Shown one piece after another: positions 1-7,778 of a stretch of DNA of 64,000 nucleotides. Every line of letters begins with the position of its first letter. The first letter of the stretch is position 1. The notes beneath the pieces were generated by a model. The model searched no databases and was not told where the DNA came from. It saw only the letters and a program-made list of their open reading frames with translations. The stretch spans positions 18,523-82,522 of the forward strand of contig NZ_BSTN01000027.1 in the NCBI RefSeq assembly GCF_030269545.1. The letters are read 5' to 3'. The position numbers and the translations under genes were made by a program. The DNA comes from Actinomadura sp. NBRC 104425 (GTDB lineage Bacteria; Actinomycetota; Actinomycetes; Streptosporangiales; Streptosporangiaceae).

Positions 1-1
1 C

Positions 2-2662
2 TCCTCGCTCCTGCGCAAGCTCCAACTCCCCGACCGGCGGGCGCTCGCCCGGTACGCGGCCGAGTTCATGCGCGCCGAGCCGGCACCCGCCCTGCCCGCA
101 CCGCTGACGACGTTCATCGGCCGGGTGCGGGAGCGCGCCGAACTGGCCGACGCGGTGAAGGCTCACCGGCAGGTCACCGTCGTCGGGCCCGGCGGGGTGG
201 GCAAGACGCGCCTGGCGCTGGCGGTGGCGGCGGACGTGGCGGGCGACTACCCCGACGGGGTGTGGTTCGTCGACCTGGTGCCTGTCACCGAGCCGGGCCG
301 GGTGGGCGCGGCGGTCGCGGCCGCCATGGGCGTGGGCGAGCAGCCCGGCCGCGACATCGACGACGCGGTGCTGGCCGCGCTGGCCGATCGCCGGGCGCTG
401 CTGGTGCTGGACAACTGCGAGCACGTCCGCGACGGGGTGGCGCCGTTCCTGGAGCGGCTGCTCGCCGCCTGCCCGCGGCTGCGGGTGCTGGTGACGAGCC
501 GCGCCCGACTGATGGTGCCGTTCGAGCGGGTCTTCCCCGTCCCGCCGCTGTCGCGGGACGGCGGCGACCGGTCCGAGGCGGTGGCCCTGTTCATGGACCG
601 GGCGGCGGCGGTCGGCTCCCCGCCGGGACCGGCGGCCGGCGACGGCGTCGTGGCCATCTGCGAACGGCTCGGCGGCATGGCGCTGGCGATCGAGCTGGCG
701 GCGGCCCGGTGGGCCACGCTCGGACTGGACGGCCTCCTGGCCGGCCTCGCCGACCCGCTGCGGATCCTCACCGGCGGCCCCCGCGCCGACGACCGGCACC
801 GTTCGGTGCGCGCGGTGCTGGACTGGAGCCACGACCTGCTGGAACCGCGGGACCAGGCGCTGCTGCGCCGGGTGTCGGTGTTCGTCGCGCCGTTCACCCC
901 CGACGCCGCGGCCGACGTCGCCGGATTCGCCCCGCTGAATCCGGCCGCGGTCGTCGACGGGCTCGGCCGGCTCGCCGAGCAGAGCCTGCTCGCCGTCACA
1001 CCGTCGCAGACCGGAACCCGCTATCACGCGCTGGAGACCGTCCGCCAGTACGGGACGGAGCGGCTCGCCGACGCCGGTGAGCTGACCGACGTCCGCGCCC
1101 GGCACCTGGACTGGTGCCTGGCCGCTGCGGCCGCGCTCAACGGGGCCGCGGGCGCGGACTGGCGCGTCCGGTTCGACGCCGCGGCGCAGGACATGCGGGC
1201 CGCCCTCACCTGGGCCGCCGACCGGCCGGAGCGGCGCGCGGACGCCCACCGGCTCGCCCTGGCCATGGCCGAGCTGGCCTTCGCCCGCACCCTGCTCGGC
1301 GAGGCCCAGCAGCGGTTCGAGCAGGCGGCCCGGCTCGCCGACGCGGCCGAGGCGGCCGAGGCGCTGCGGCACGCCGCCGCGGTGGCCGGGTGCCGCAGCC
1401 TCGACGGCGACATGTACCGCCTGCACCGCGCCGCCGCCGACGCCGCCCGCCGGGCCGGTGACCCCGCCGGCGCCGCCCGCGACCTGGCGGCCGCCGCCAC
1501 CGTCGCCTACCGCTTCTCCACCTCGTTCGCGCGGACTCCCCGCGCGGACGAGGTGGCCGCCATGCTCGCGCAGGCCCGGGAGCTGCGCGGCGACGACCCG
1601 GCCGCCGAGGCCGCCGTCGCGCTGGCCGAGGCGGCGGTGGAGGCCGACGCGTTCGGCGCCGTCCAGGGCGCCCCGGACAACACCGCGAAAGAGACGGTCG
1701 CGCGCGCCGAACGGGCCGTCGAGCTGGCCCGGCGCACGGGCGACCCGGTGGCGGAGTCCGCCGCGCTCGACGCGCTGTCCGGGGCCCAGAGCTGGGCCGG
1801 AGACTCCTTCGCCGCCGCGGCCGCAGCCCGCCGCCGCATCGACATCCTGGCCTCCGCACCGACCGCGCCCGCCGCCACGCATGAGCTGATCGACGCGCTC
1901 GCCATGGCCGCCGGAACCGCCGTCGGCGTCGGCGAACTGCAGCAGGCCCGCCGGTGGGGCAGGCGGCTCGCCGACCATCCGCTGCTGGCCGAGGCGGGCC
2001 ACCACGCCACGTCCTGGCTGCTGGTCGCGGACGCGTTCACCGGCGACGCCGACGAGGCGCTCGCCGTCGGCACGCGGTTCCTCGACGCCTGGGAGCAGAG
2101 CGGCCGCCTGCGGTCGCGCTCCATCGGCCCCGCCGCCGCGGCCGTCGCGATGATCCACGGCCTGCGCGGCGACCGCGACGCGCGGGCCCGCTGGCTGGCG
2201 ATCGTCGACGAGGCCGGCGTCGAAACCGACCACCGCCTCGGCTACGGCGCGGTCTTCGACGCCACGGTCCTGCTCCACCACGGGGACGCCGACGCGGCGT
2301 TGGAACGCGTCGCGCCGGCGCCCGACCAGGTGTGGAAGTGGGTGTGCTGGGTCTGGCTGCACTGGTACGCGGCGCTGCGCGCGGAGGCGGCCGTGCTCGG
2401 CGGGCACCCGGACGCCCGCGGCCGCATCGCCGCCGCCCGCGCCGTGGTCGCCGGCAACCCCGTCGCGTCCGCCCAGGTGGACCGGGCGGAGGCGGTGCTC
2501 GACGGCGACGTGCCGCGCCTGCTCGCCGCCGCCGAGAAGTTCGACGCGGCCGGCTGCCGCTACCAGTCGGCGCGCACGCTGCTGCTGGCCGGAGGCGAGC
2601 ACGCCGCCGCCGGCGCCGCCGCGCTCGCCGGCCTCGGCCTCGCCCCCATGGCCGTCCGATGA
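2..2662 (+). CDS. LuxR-type NTPase transcriptional regulator, 5' truncated by window edge
   Basis: The reading frame is open to the window edge: the residues before the first ATG (position 68) read SSLLRKLQLPDRRALARYA, which looks like the recognition helix and tail of a LuxR-type HTH, so that ATG is internal and the true start lies upstream. An NB-ARC/AAA-type NTPase domain follows, with a Walker A motif GPGGVGKT, a Walker B-like stretch ALLVLDNCEH and an LVTSRA motif. The C-terminal half is alanine-rich and helical, as in TPR-like sensor regions of large ATP-dependent regulators. It probably regulates nearby genes in response to an unknown signal. The stop lies 23 bases before the next gene, suggesting cotranscription. 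Family assignment is good; target and ligand are unknown. Confidence 0.85.
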   Translation, partial: SSLLRKLQLPDRRALARYAAEFMRAEPAPALPAPLTTFIGRVRERAELADAVKAHRQVTVVGPGGVGKTRLALAVAADVAGDYPDGVWFVDLVPVTEPGRVGAAVAAAMGVGEQPGRDIDDAVLAALADRRALLVLDNCEHVRDGVAPFLERLLAACPRLRVLVTSRARLMVPFERVFPVPPLSRDGGDRSEAVALFMDRAAAVGSPPGPAAGDGVVAICERLGGMALAIELAAARWATLGLDGLLAGLADPLRILTGGPRADDRHRSVRAVLDWSHDLLEPRDQALLRRVSVFVAPFTPDAAADVAGFAPLNPAAVVDGLGRLAEQSLLAVTPSQTGTRYHALETVRQYGTERLADAGELTDVRARHLDWCLAAAAALNGAAGADWRVRFDAAAQDMRAALTWAADRPERRADAHRLALAMAELAFARTLLGEAQQRFEQAARLADAAEAAEALRHAAAVAGCRSLDGDMYRLHRAAADAARRAGDPAGAARDLAAAATVAYRFSTSFARTPRADEVAAMLAQARELRGDDPAAEAAVALAEAAVEADAFGAVQGAPDNTAKETVARAERAVELARRTGDPVAESAALDALSGAQSWAGDSFAAAAAARRRIDILASAPTAPAATHELIDALAMAAGTAVGVGELQQARRWGRRLADHPLLAEAGHHATSWLLVADAFTGDADEALAVGTRFLDAWEQSGRLRSRSIGPAAAAVAMIHGLRGDRDARARWLAIVDEAGVETDHRLGYGAVFDATVLLHHGDADAALERVAPAPDQVWKWVCWVWLHWYAALRAEAAVLGGHPDARGRIAAARAVVAGNPVASAQVDRAEAVLDGDVPRLLAAAEKFDAAGCRYQSARTLLLAGGEHAAAGAAALAGLGLAPMAVR

Positions 2663-2685
2663 TCATGCCCGTGAGAAAGGTGAGT

Positions 2686-3639
2686 ATGGAGCCGCACGTC
2701 TACGTCCCCCGGCTGCTGACCGACGCGGCGATGCGCGAGGTGCGCAGTCTCGGGCGCCCCGTCGTCGCGGGCGGGGAGGACCCGCCGGACCGGGCCACGC
2801 TGCTGCGGGACGCGGCGGGCGCCGCCGCCGTCGTGTGCACGTTGACCGAGCGGATCGACGCCGAGTTCCTCGACGCGGCCGGCCCGCAGCTCAAGGTGGT
2901 GGCGAACACGGCGGTCGGCTACGACAACATCGACGTGGCCGCCGCCACCGAACGCGGCGTCCGAGTCACCAACACCCCGGGCGTGCTGGACGGCGCGACC
3001 GCCGACCTGACCATGGCGCTCATCCTGGCCGCGGCCCGGCGCGTGCTCGACGGCGACCGGCTGCTGCGCGACCGCACGCCGTGGGTGTGGGGGCCGCGCA
3101 TGCTGCTGGGGATGGACATCAGCGCGGGCGCCACCCTCGGCATCGTCGGCTACGGCCGGATCGGGCGGGCCGTGGCGCGGCGCGCCCGCGCGTTCGACAT
3201 GAAGATCGTGGCGACGCCGTCGCGGTCGGCGCCGCCGGACGACGACGTGGAGTTCCTCGAACTGCCGGACCTGCTGGAACGCAGCGACGTCGTCACCCTG
3301 CACTGCCCGCTGACCGAGCGCACCCGGCACCTCATCGACGCCGACGCGCTGCGCCGGATGAAGCCGACGGCGATCCTCGTCAACACCGCGCGCGGCGGGA
3401 TCGTGGACGAGGACGCGCTGATCGAGGCGCTGCGCTCGGGGACGATCGCCGCGGCCGGGCTCGACGTGTTCGAGGACGAGCCGAACGTCGACCCCCGGCT
3501 GACCGAACTGCCCAACACCGTGCTCACACCCCACCTGGGCAGCGCCGGCGTGGCGACCCGGGAACGCATGTGTCGCCTGTCGGTGGCGAACGCGGCCGCC
3601 GTGCTGGCCGGGAAGGAGCCCCCCACCCCGGTCAACTGA
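2686..3639 (+). CDS. D-isomer-specific 2-hydroxyacid dehydrogenase (glyoxylate/hydroxypyruvate reductase-like)
   Basis: A 317-residue NAD(P)-dependent reductase of the D-2-hydroxyacid dehydrogenase family, reducing glyoxylate, hydroxypyruvate or a related 2-oxoacid in the cytoplasm. Visible signatures are the Rossmann motif GIVGYGRIG, the substrate-binding arginine in NTARGGIVDE, the glutamate of FEDEP and the catalytic histidine in TPHLGSAG. I place the start at the ATG at 2686, preceded by GAGAAAGG at 2672-2679. An earlier in-frame ATG at 2659 overlaps the previous stop and has no ribosome binding site. The gene directly follows the regulator on the same strand. The exact substrate cannot be read from sequence. 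Confidence 0.9.
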   Translation: MEPHVYVPRLLTDAAMREVRSLGRPVVAGGEDPPDRATLLRDAAGAAAVVCTLTERIDAEFLDAAGPQLKVVANTAVGYDNIDVAAATERGVRVTNTPGVLDGATADLTMALILAAARRVLDGDRLLRDRTPWVWGPRMLLGMDISAGATLGIVGYGRIGRAVARRARAFDMKIVATPSRSAPPDDDVEFLELPDLLERSDVVTLHCPLTERTRHLIDADALRRMKPTAILVNTARGGIVDEDALIEALRSGTIAAAGLDVFEDEPNVDPRLTELPNTVLTPHLGSAGVATRERMCRLSVANAAAVLAGKEPPTPVN

Positions 3640-3745
3640 CGCCGCGGGAGCCGGGCGCCTGCCCGCCGTGCACGGGTCGCCGAGCCCGCGCGACGACGCC
3701 GGCCGCATCCGCGCGCGCCGGCACCTCGACAAGGAGAAAGCCGCA

Positions 3746-4189
3746 ATGAGCACGCAACTGCCGCCGTTCCATCTGGCCATCCCCGTCGACGACCTCGACG
3801 CCGCCCGCGAGTTCTACGGGACGGTGCTCGGCTTCGGCCAGGGCCGGTCCGACACCAGGTGGATCGACTGGAACTTCATGGGCCACCAGGTCGTCACCCA
3901 CCAGGTCGGCGACGGGCCCTCGGACAAGCCCCGCGACGGCATCGCCGGGACCAATCCCGTCGACGGCCATCAGGTGCCCGTCCCGCACTTCGGGCTCGTC
4001 CTGCCGGTCGAGGAGTTCCACCGGCTCGCCGACCGGCTGCGGGCCGCCGGCACCAAGTTCGTGATCGAGCCGTATGTCCGTTTCGAGGGCGAGCCGGGCG
4101 AGCAGTGGACGATGTTCCTTCTCGACCCCGCGGGCAACGCCCTGGAGTTTAAAGCGTTCGCCGACCTGAACCAGCTGTTCGCCACCTGA
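3746..4189 (+). CDS. VOC-family (glyoxalase/bleomycin-resistance-like) protein
   Basis: A 147-residue protein with the two beta-alpha-beta-beta-beta modules of the vicinal-oxygen-chelate fold. It opens with HLAIPVDDLDAAREFYGTVLGF and closes with FLLDPAGNALEFKAF, the typical metal-binding glutamate segment. Candidate metal ligands are the first histidine, the mid-protein histidine in VPHFGLVL and the glutamate in ALEFK. The start ATG has a strong AAGGAGAAAG site about 8 bases upstream; a longer frame from 3668 is not supported. VOC proteins include lyases, dioxygenases and drug-binding proteins, so the reaction is unknown. Confidence 0.85.
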   Translation: MSTQLPPFHLAIPVDDLDAAREFYGTVLGFGQGRSDTRWIDWNFMGHQVVTHQVGDGPSDKPRDGIAGTNPVDGHQVPVPHFGLVLPVEEFHRLADRLRAAGTKFVIEPYVRFEGEPGEQWTMFLLDPAGNALEFKAFADLNQLFAT

Positions 4190-4203
4190 TCGCCGCACCG
4201 GCC

Positions 4204-4229
4204 GGGCCCGCCGTCCGGGCGGCGGGCCC
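4204..4229 (+). terminator. Hairpin terminator after VOC gene
   Basis: A perfect 9-base stem (GGGCCCGCC at 4204-4212 with GGCGGGCCC at 4221-4229) closes an 8-base loop just after the VOC gene stop. There is no U-tract, as is common for actinomycete terminators. Confidence 0.55.
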
Positions 4230-4266
4230 TCCCGGGCGGCGCGGGTCGTGCGTTAGTGTCGTCGCC

Positions 4267-4689
4267 ATGGCGGACGACGATTCGGTGCGGATCGACGTGT
4301 GGATCTGGGCGGTGCGGCTGCTGAAGACCCGTTCGATGGCCACCACCGCGTGCCGGGCCGGGCACGTCCGCCTCAATGACAAGCGCGCCAAGCCGTCCGC
4401 CCTGGTCAAGCCCGGCGACGAGGTGCGGCTGCGGCACGACGGCCGGGAACGCGTGGTGGTGGTGCGGCGCATCATCCGCCGCCGCGTCGGCGCATCCGTC
4501 GCGGCGGAATGCCTCATCGACAACAGCCCGCCCCCGCCGCCGCGCGAACTGCTCGCGCCCGTCGTCCGCCGCGACCCCGGCACCGGCCGCCCCACCAAGC
4601 GCGACCGCCGCGAGCTGGAACGCCTCCGCGCCCAGATGATGGCACCCCACGTCAACCGCCACCTGCCCCGCCCGCCCCGCCGCGGCTGA
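4267..4689 (+). CDS. S4-domain RNA-binding protein (Hsp15/HslR-like)
   Basis: A 140-residue basic protein. The N-terminal ~60 residues form an S4 RNA-binding module (IDVWIWAVRLLKTRSMAT, then GHVRLNDKRAKPSALVKPGDEVRL), the arrangement found in Hsp15/HslR. In that family the protein binds 50S subunits carrying stalled nascent chains. The C-terminal tail is rich in arginine and proline (GRPTKRDRRELERL), typical of actinobacterial members. No ribosome binding site is seen; TTAGTGT lies about 10-16 bases before the ATG, so the mRNA could be leaderless. The 60-residue tail is poorly conserved in general. Confidence 0.82.
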   Translation: MADDDSVRIDVWIWAVRLLKTRSMATTACRAGHVRLNDKRAKPSALVKPGDEVRLRHDGRERVVVVRRIIRRRVGASVAAECLIDNSPPPPPRELLAPVVRRDPGTGRPTKRDRRELERLRAQMMAPHVNRHLPRPPRRG

Positions 4690-4753
4690 CGGCTTGCGGC
4701 GCCCCCGGCTCGCCGTCCCGGACGGCCCGGTTCCTCGCGGCACATCGGGCGAT

Positions 4754-4768
4754 GCTACAAATAGTAGC
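4754..4768. promoter_or_regulatory. Inverted repeat GCTAC-N5-GTAGC in an AT-rich promoter region
   Basis: A perfect 5-base inverted repeat with spacer AAATA lies about 40 bases upstream of the secreted-protein start at 4806, inside the most AT-rich stretch nearby. It could be an operator or part of a promoter; no regulator is assigned. Confidence 0.35.
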
Positions 4769-4805
4769 GATGTAGTCACTTTATGTGCTGATCGTGGGGG
4801 GAGCC

Positions 4806-5408
4806 ATGTCTGTTCTGTCCGGACGTCTCGTGCGGTGCGGTCTCGCCGGGCCGCTCGTCTTCGCCGGCGTCACCGTCCCGGCCCCTGCGGCCGACTCCGC
4901 CCTCGCGTCCCCGCCATCGCCCGCCCAGCACCGGGCACCCGCCCGGTACGGGTCGCTGACCTGCGCGGCCGCCACCACGCCCGGCAGGCCGATGAGGTTC
5001 CGCCCGCCGATCCGGCTGCGGCGCCAGCACGTCACCACCCGCGCCAGGCTGGTCCTGCGCGACTGCACCTCGGCCGATCCCCGCCGGTCCCGCATCGCCT
5101 CCGGAGTCATGACACTGACCGGCACCGCCTATGCCAACTGCCTCGGTGTCAGCGACCTGCGCGGCCGCGCCACCGTCACCTGGTACGACGCCTACGGCCG
5201 TCCGCTCGCCCGGTCGGTCCTGCGCACCGGCGGCGCCCAGAGCAACCGCGCCCGCACCGACGCCCAGCTCAACGGCCGCGTCACCGCGGGCTACCTGGCA
5301 GGCCACTCCTTCTACGGCAGCGTCCGCCCGAGGGGCCGGGTGGCCCGCTGCTTCACCCGCCAGGGCATCCCTTCGATCCACGGCACCGGCCGCCTCACCA
5401 TCGACTGA
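4806..5408 (+). CDS. Secreted protein of unknown function
   Basis: A 200-residue protein with a signal-peptide-like N terminus: basic SGRLVRC, a hydrophobic stretch LAGPLVFAGVTVPAPA, and likely cleavage after PAPAADS. The mature part contains four cysteines (SLTCAAA, LRDCTSA, ANCLGV, ARCFTR), consistent with two disulfides, plus many arginines and beta-strand-like segments. The ATG at 4806 follows GGGGGAG; a GTG frame opening at 4785 is less likely. It stands alone with terminators on both sides. I do not recognise a family; an exported actinomycete-specific protein is the most that can be said. Confidence 0.7.
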   Translation: MSVLSGRLVRCGLAGPLVFAGVTVPAPAADSALASPPSPAQHRAPARYGSLTCAAATTPGRPMRFRPPIRLRRQHVTTRARLVLRDCTSADPRRSRIASGVMTLTGTAYANCLGVSDLRGRATVTWYDAYGRPLARSVLRTGGAQSNRARTDAQLNGRVTAGYLAGHSFYGSVRPRGRVARCFTRQGIPSIHGTGRLTID

Positions 5409-5426
5409 CCGCAACCACCGCCCGAA

Positions 5427-5506
5427 ACCGCACCAGCCCGCGCCCCCGAGACACCAGCGAAAGAAACCGCTGCTGCGTCGAGAGGGGGGCGGGGGCTGGT
5501 GGCGGT
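5427..5506. terminator. Long imperfect hairpin between convergent genes
   Basis: The segment 5427-5447 and the segment 5485-5506 are complementary over about 21 bases with one bulge and one mismatch, enclosing a 37-base loop. It sits between the convergent genes ending at 5408 and 5513 and probably terminates both. Confidence 0.5.
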
Positions 5507-5512
5507 CGGGTG

Positions 5513-6478
5513 TCACATCGTCGTGGTGTGGACGGGGAGGCCGAAAAGCCTGGCTGCGTTCTCGTGGCACATGGCCCGCAATTGCTCGGCGCTGGGGGAC
5601 ACCTCCTCCAGGGCGCGCAGGCCGTCGCCGACGACGTCTGGCAGCGGCGGCGAGTCGGTGCCGAACAGGATGCGGTCGGAGCCGAAGACCGCCAGGGCGG
5701 CGCGCAGCGCCACGCGGCTGGGGGTGGCCGTGTCGACCCAGATCTGCCGCAGGAAGGTGCTCGGCGGGCGGCTGATCGGCCAGCCGCCCTCGCCGCGCGG
5801 GCGGCCGCCGCCCCAGTGCGGCGCGTGGTAGGCGCGGTCCAGCCGTTCCACCAGCAGGGCCAGCGCGCCGCCGGCGGCGGTGGCGATCAGCCGCAGCCCG
5901 GGGTACTTCTCCAGCCAGCCGCCGAAGATGACGCAGGCGGTGCCGGTGGACACGTCGTCGAACCGGCCGATCCCCTCCAGCAGCAGCGGGTCCGTCAGCC
6001 CCGCCCCGGCGGCGGGCCAGGCCGGGGCGTGCAGCATCACGGGCACGTCGTGCTCGGCGGCCATGGCGAAGAAGCCGTCGCAGCGCGGGTCGTCCAGGTA
6101 GCGCCCGGCGACGCTGGTGTTGATGATGAACCCGACGAACTCCGGGTTCGCCAGCGTGCGGGCGGCGGCCGCCAGGTGCGCGTCGTCGCCGAACGGGTTG
6201 ACGTAGACCAGCGCGCGCAGGTGCTCGGGGTGGTCGGCGACGGTGCCGCCGAGCCAGTCGTGGAAGGCCGCCAGCTGGTCGACGGTCTGCGCGTAGTTGT
6301 CGACGCCCGGGATCGGCGCCATCACACCCGCGCCGACCGGGCTGCCGACGATCGACATCCGCACGCCCCTCGTCAGCTTGTCCTCGATCATGCCTTCGAC
6401 GTCGCCGAGGCCCGGCGGCATCGGGAAGCGGCGCACCATGTCCGGCGGGCTGATGTGCGCATGGCAGTCAATGGTCAT
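5513..6478 (-). CDS. Amidohydrolase-2 family metal-dependent hydrolase/decarboxylase
   Basis: A 321-residue TIM-barrel protein of the amidohydrolase-2 (ACMSD-like) family. Signatures are the N-terminal metal-binding IDCHAHIS, a central VMLHAPAW histidine, and the C-terminal FGTDSPPLP aspartate motif, followed by HENAARLFGL typical of the family. Members hydrolyse or decarboxylate aromatic or heterocyclic acids using one zinc ion. The start is the ATG at 6478, preceded by TGGAGG; a frame extending to 6493 lacks such a site. A small ABM-type protein lies directly upstream on the same strand, suggesting a two-gene degradative operon. Substrate unknown. Confidence 0.85.
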   Translation of the reverse strand: MTIDCHAHISPPDMVRRFPMPPGLGDVEGMIEDKLTRGVRMSIVGSPVGAGVMAPIPGVDNYAQTVDQLAAFHDWLGGTVADHPEHLRALVYVNPFGDDAHLAAAARTLANPEFVGFIINTSVAGRYLDDPRCDGFFAMAAEHDVPVMLHAPAWPAAGAGLTDPLLLEGIGRFDDVSTGTACVIFGGWLEKYPGLRLIATAAGGALALLVERLDRAYHAPHWGGGRPRGEGGWPISRPPSTFLRQIWVDTATPSRVALRAALAVFGSDRILFGTDSPPLPDVVGDGLRALEEVSPSAEQLRAMCHENAARLFGLPVHTTTM

Positions 6479-6542
6479 TGCATGCCTCCACAAGACGGGA
6501 CGTTGCGGACGGTCCCCGCGGCGTATGCGCGGCGGTCGGCGG

Positions 6543-6899
6543 TCAGCGCGGCGTCTCGGTGGTGGCGTGCACCGCGAAGCGCAGCGACTCGCGTTCGGCG
6601 GTGTGCCTGATCATGGGTGCGACCATCCGCCGGTGCGCGGGGTCGCCCTCCCAGGCCAGGAAAAGCTCCTCGCTGGCCCACTCACTGGTGATCAGCCACT
6701 CCGACGGGTCGCGGGTGGACTGGCAGAGCTGGTCGCGCACGTGCCCGGGAACCTCGGCGACCCGCCACCGGATCTGCTCGTAGGCGCGGCGGAACGCCTC
6801 CTGCTCAGCGGGATCGACCCGCATGAAGAACAGGACGCGGTAGCGGGCGCCGGAATCGGCGCGGTAGGCGGACGGAACGGCCTGCTCGCTCGTGCTCAT
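6543..6899 (-). CDS. Antibiotic biosynthesis monooxygenase (ABM)-like small protein
   Basis: A 118-residue protein with the dimeric alpha/beta-barrel pattern of ABM or stress-responsive barrels: RYRVLFFMRVDPAEQEAFRRAYEQIRWRVAEVPG, then WLITSEWASEELFLAWE and a C-terminal beta strand. Such proteins act as cofactor-independent monooxygenases, cyclases or decarboxylation partners on aromatic compounds. GGGAGAAGG precedes the ATG. It lies 64 bases upstream of the amidohydrolase gene and probably shares its transcript and substrate pathway. Confidence 0.7.
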   Translation of the reverse strand: MSTSEQAVPSAYRADSGARYRVLFFMRVDPAEQEAFRRAYEQIRWRVAEVPGHVRDQLCQSTRDPSEWLITSEWASEELFLAWEGDPAHRRMVAPMIRHTAERESLRFAVHATTETPR

Positions 6900-7199
6900 G
6901 TGCCCTTCTCCCTGCTGCTCGTTGCGAACACCGTCAGAGAATCGGGCGACCGGCCACGGAAATGCGTGCTGCGCCCGCGTGCGCGGAACCGGTCTCCCGG
7001 CGGCTCACTACCCCGCCGACCTGCCCCTAATCACGAACAGTCACCATCAACAACGACGTGTCACCGCGAACGGGAAATGACCGGTGAATACCGAGGCGGA
7101 GAAGGGGCACGGCTCGCCCGGCAGGTCAAAGATTGCGGAGATCCCACGCGGTCGGCCGATGCGTTCAGCGCAATATCCGCGCACGCGGGCGCACAACAA

Positions 7200-7222
7200 G
7201 ACCCGCCGGGTTTGCGCGGGTC
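7200..7222 (-). terminator. Hairpin terminator after membrane-protein gene
   Basis: GACCCGC (7200-7206) pairs with GCGGGTC (7216-7222) around a 9-base loop, 30 bases beyond the stop of the minus-strand gene ending at 7252. In 6900-7199 I see only the presumed promoter region of the ABM gene and no further gene. Confidence 0.45.
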
Positions 7223-7251
7223 CTGTGACGTGCCGTCGTGCGAAGGGCCGG

Positions 7252-7638
7252 TCAGGCGATGGCCGGGGGAGCGGAGGCCGCCAGCGAGCGGGCCTGCGAG
7301 ACCACCTGCGCCGCCCACGCACCGGACTCCGGTCCGGGCGGCAGCTGGACGGCGTGGTACAGCCCCTGACCGGTGACCGAGATCGTTACGAAACCGGTGT
7401 AGCGGCGCTGCTTCATCAGCAGAAACAGCAGCCCCAGCAGGCAGAACCACACGAAGATGATGGTCAGCACGATCGCGACCGGTGGAATTCCCTCGTGCAC
7501 CTGGGTGGAGTCCTGCACGGCCCAGACCGTCCCGTGCAGCGGGTAACGGCCATGCGGGACTATCACGTGGGTCTGGGTGATCGCCATATCTCCGATGGTC
7601 AGCAGAACCTGTTCGTTGCCGGGCGGGTAATAGCCCAC
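7252..7638 (-). CDS. Small membrane protein of unknown function (actinobacterial)
   Basis: A protein of about 128 residues. The pattern is an N-terminal beta-rich soluble part (QVLLTIGDMAITQTHVIVPHGRYPLHG), one strong transmembrane helix (VAIVLTIIFVWFCLLGLLFLL) at about residues 58-78, and a C-terminal region (TGFVTISVTGQGLYHAVQLPPG) ending in a short alanine-rich helix. I recall similar uncharacterised single-pass proteins in actinomycetes. The start is uncertain: I prefer the GTG at 7638, preceded by AAGGGA at a 9-base spacing; an ATG at 7686 and a frame to 7794 exist without a ribosome binding site. Confidence 0.65.
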   Translation of the reverse strand: MGYYPPGNEQVLLTIGDMAITQTHVIVPHGRYPLHGTVWAVQDSTQVHEGIPPVAIVLTIIFVWFCLLGLLFLLMKQRRYTGFVTISVTGQGLYHAVQLPPGPESGAWAAQVVSQARSLAASAPPAIA

Positions 7639-7778
7639 AGACCACCGTCCCTTGACCGAGGTGCGCTTCGGGGAGGAGGCAAGCATAGCCAGCCCGCAAT
7701 GAACACGACCAGCGACGAACCACAAGCGCAGCGAAAATGGGATGTCCCGATTACGGGCGACCTGTACGGTGCCGCACC

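Noticed and set aside
5880..7376. Plus-strand frames opposite the amidohydrolase and ABM genes
   Set aside because: Shadows; no domain and no ribosome binding site.
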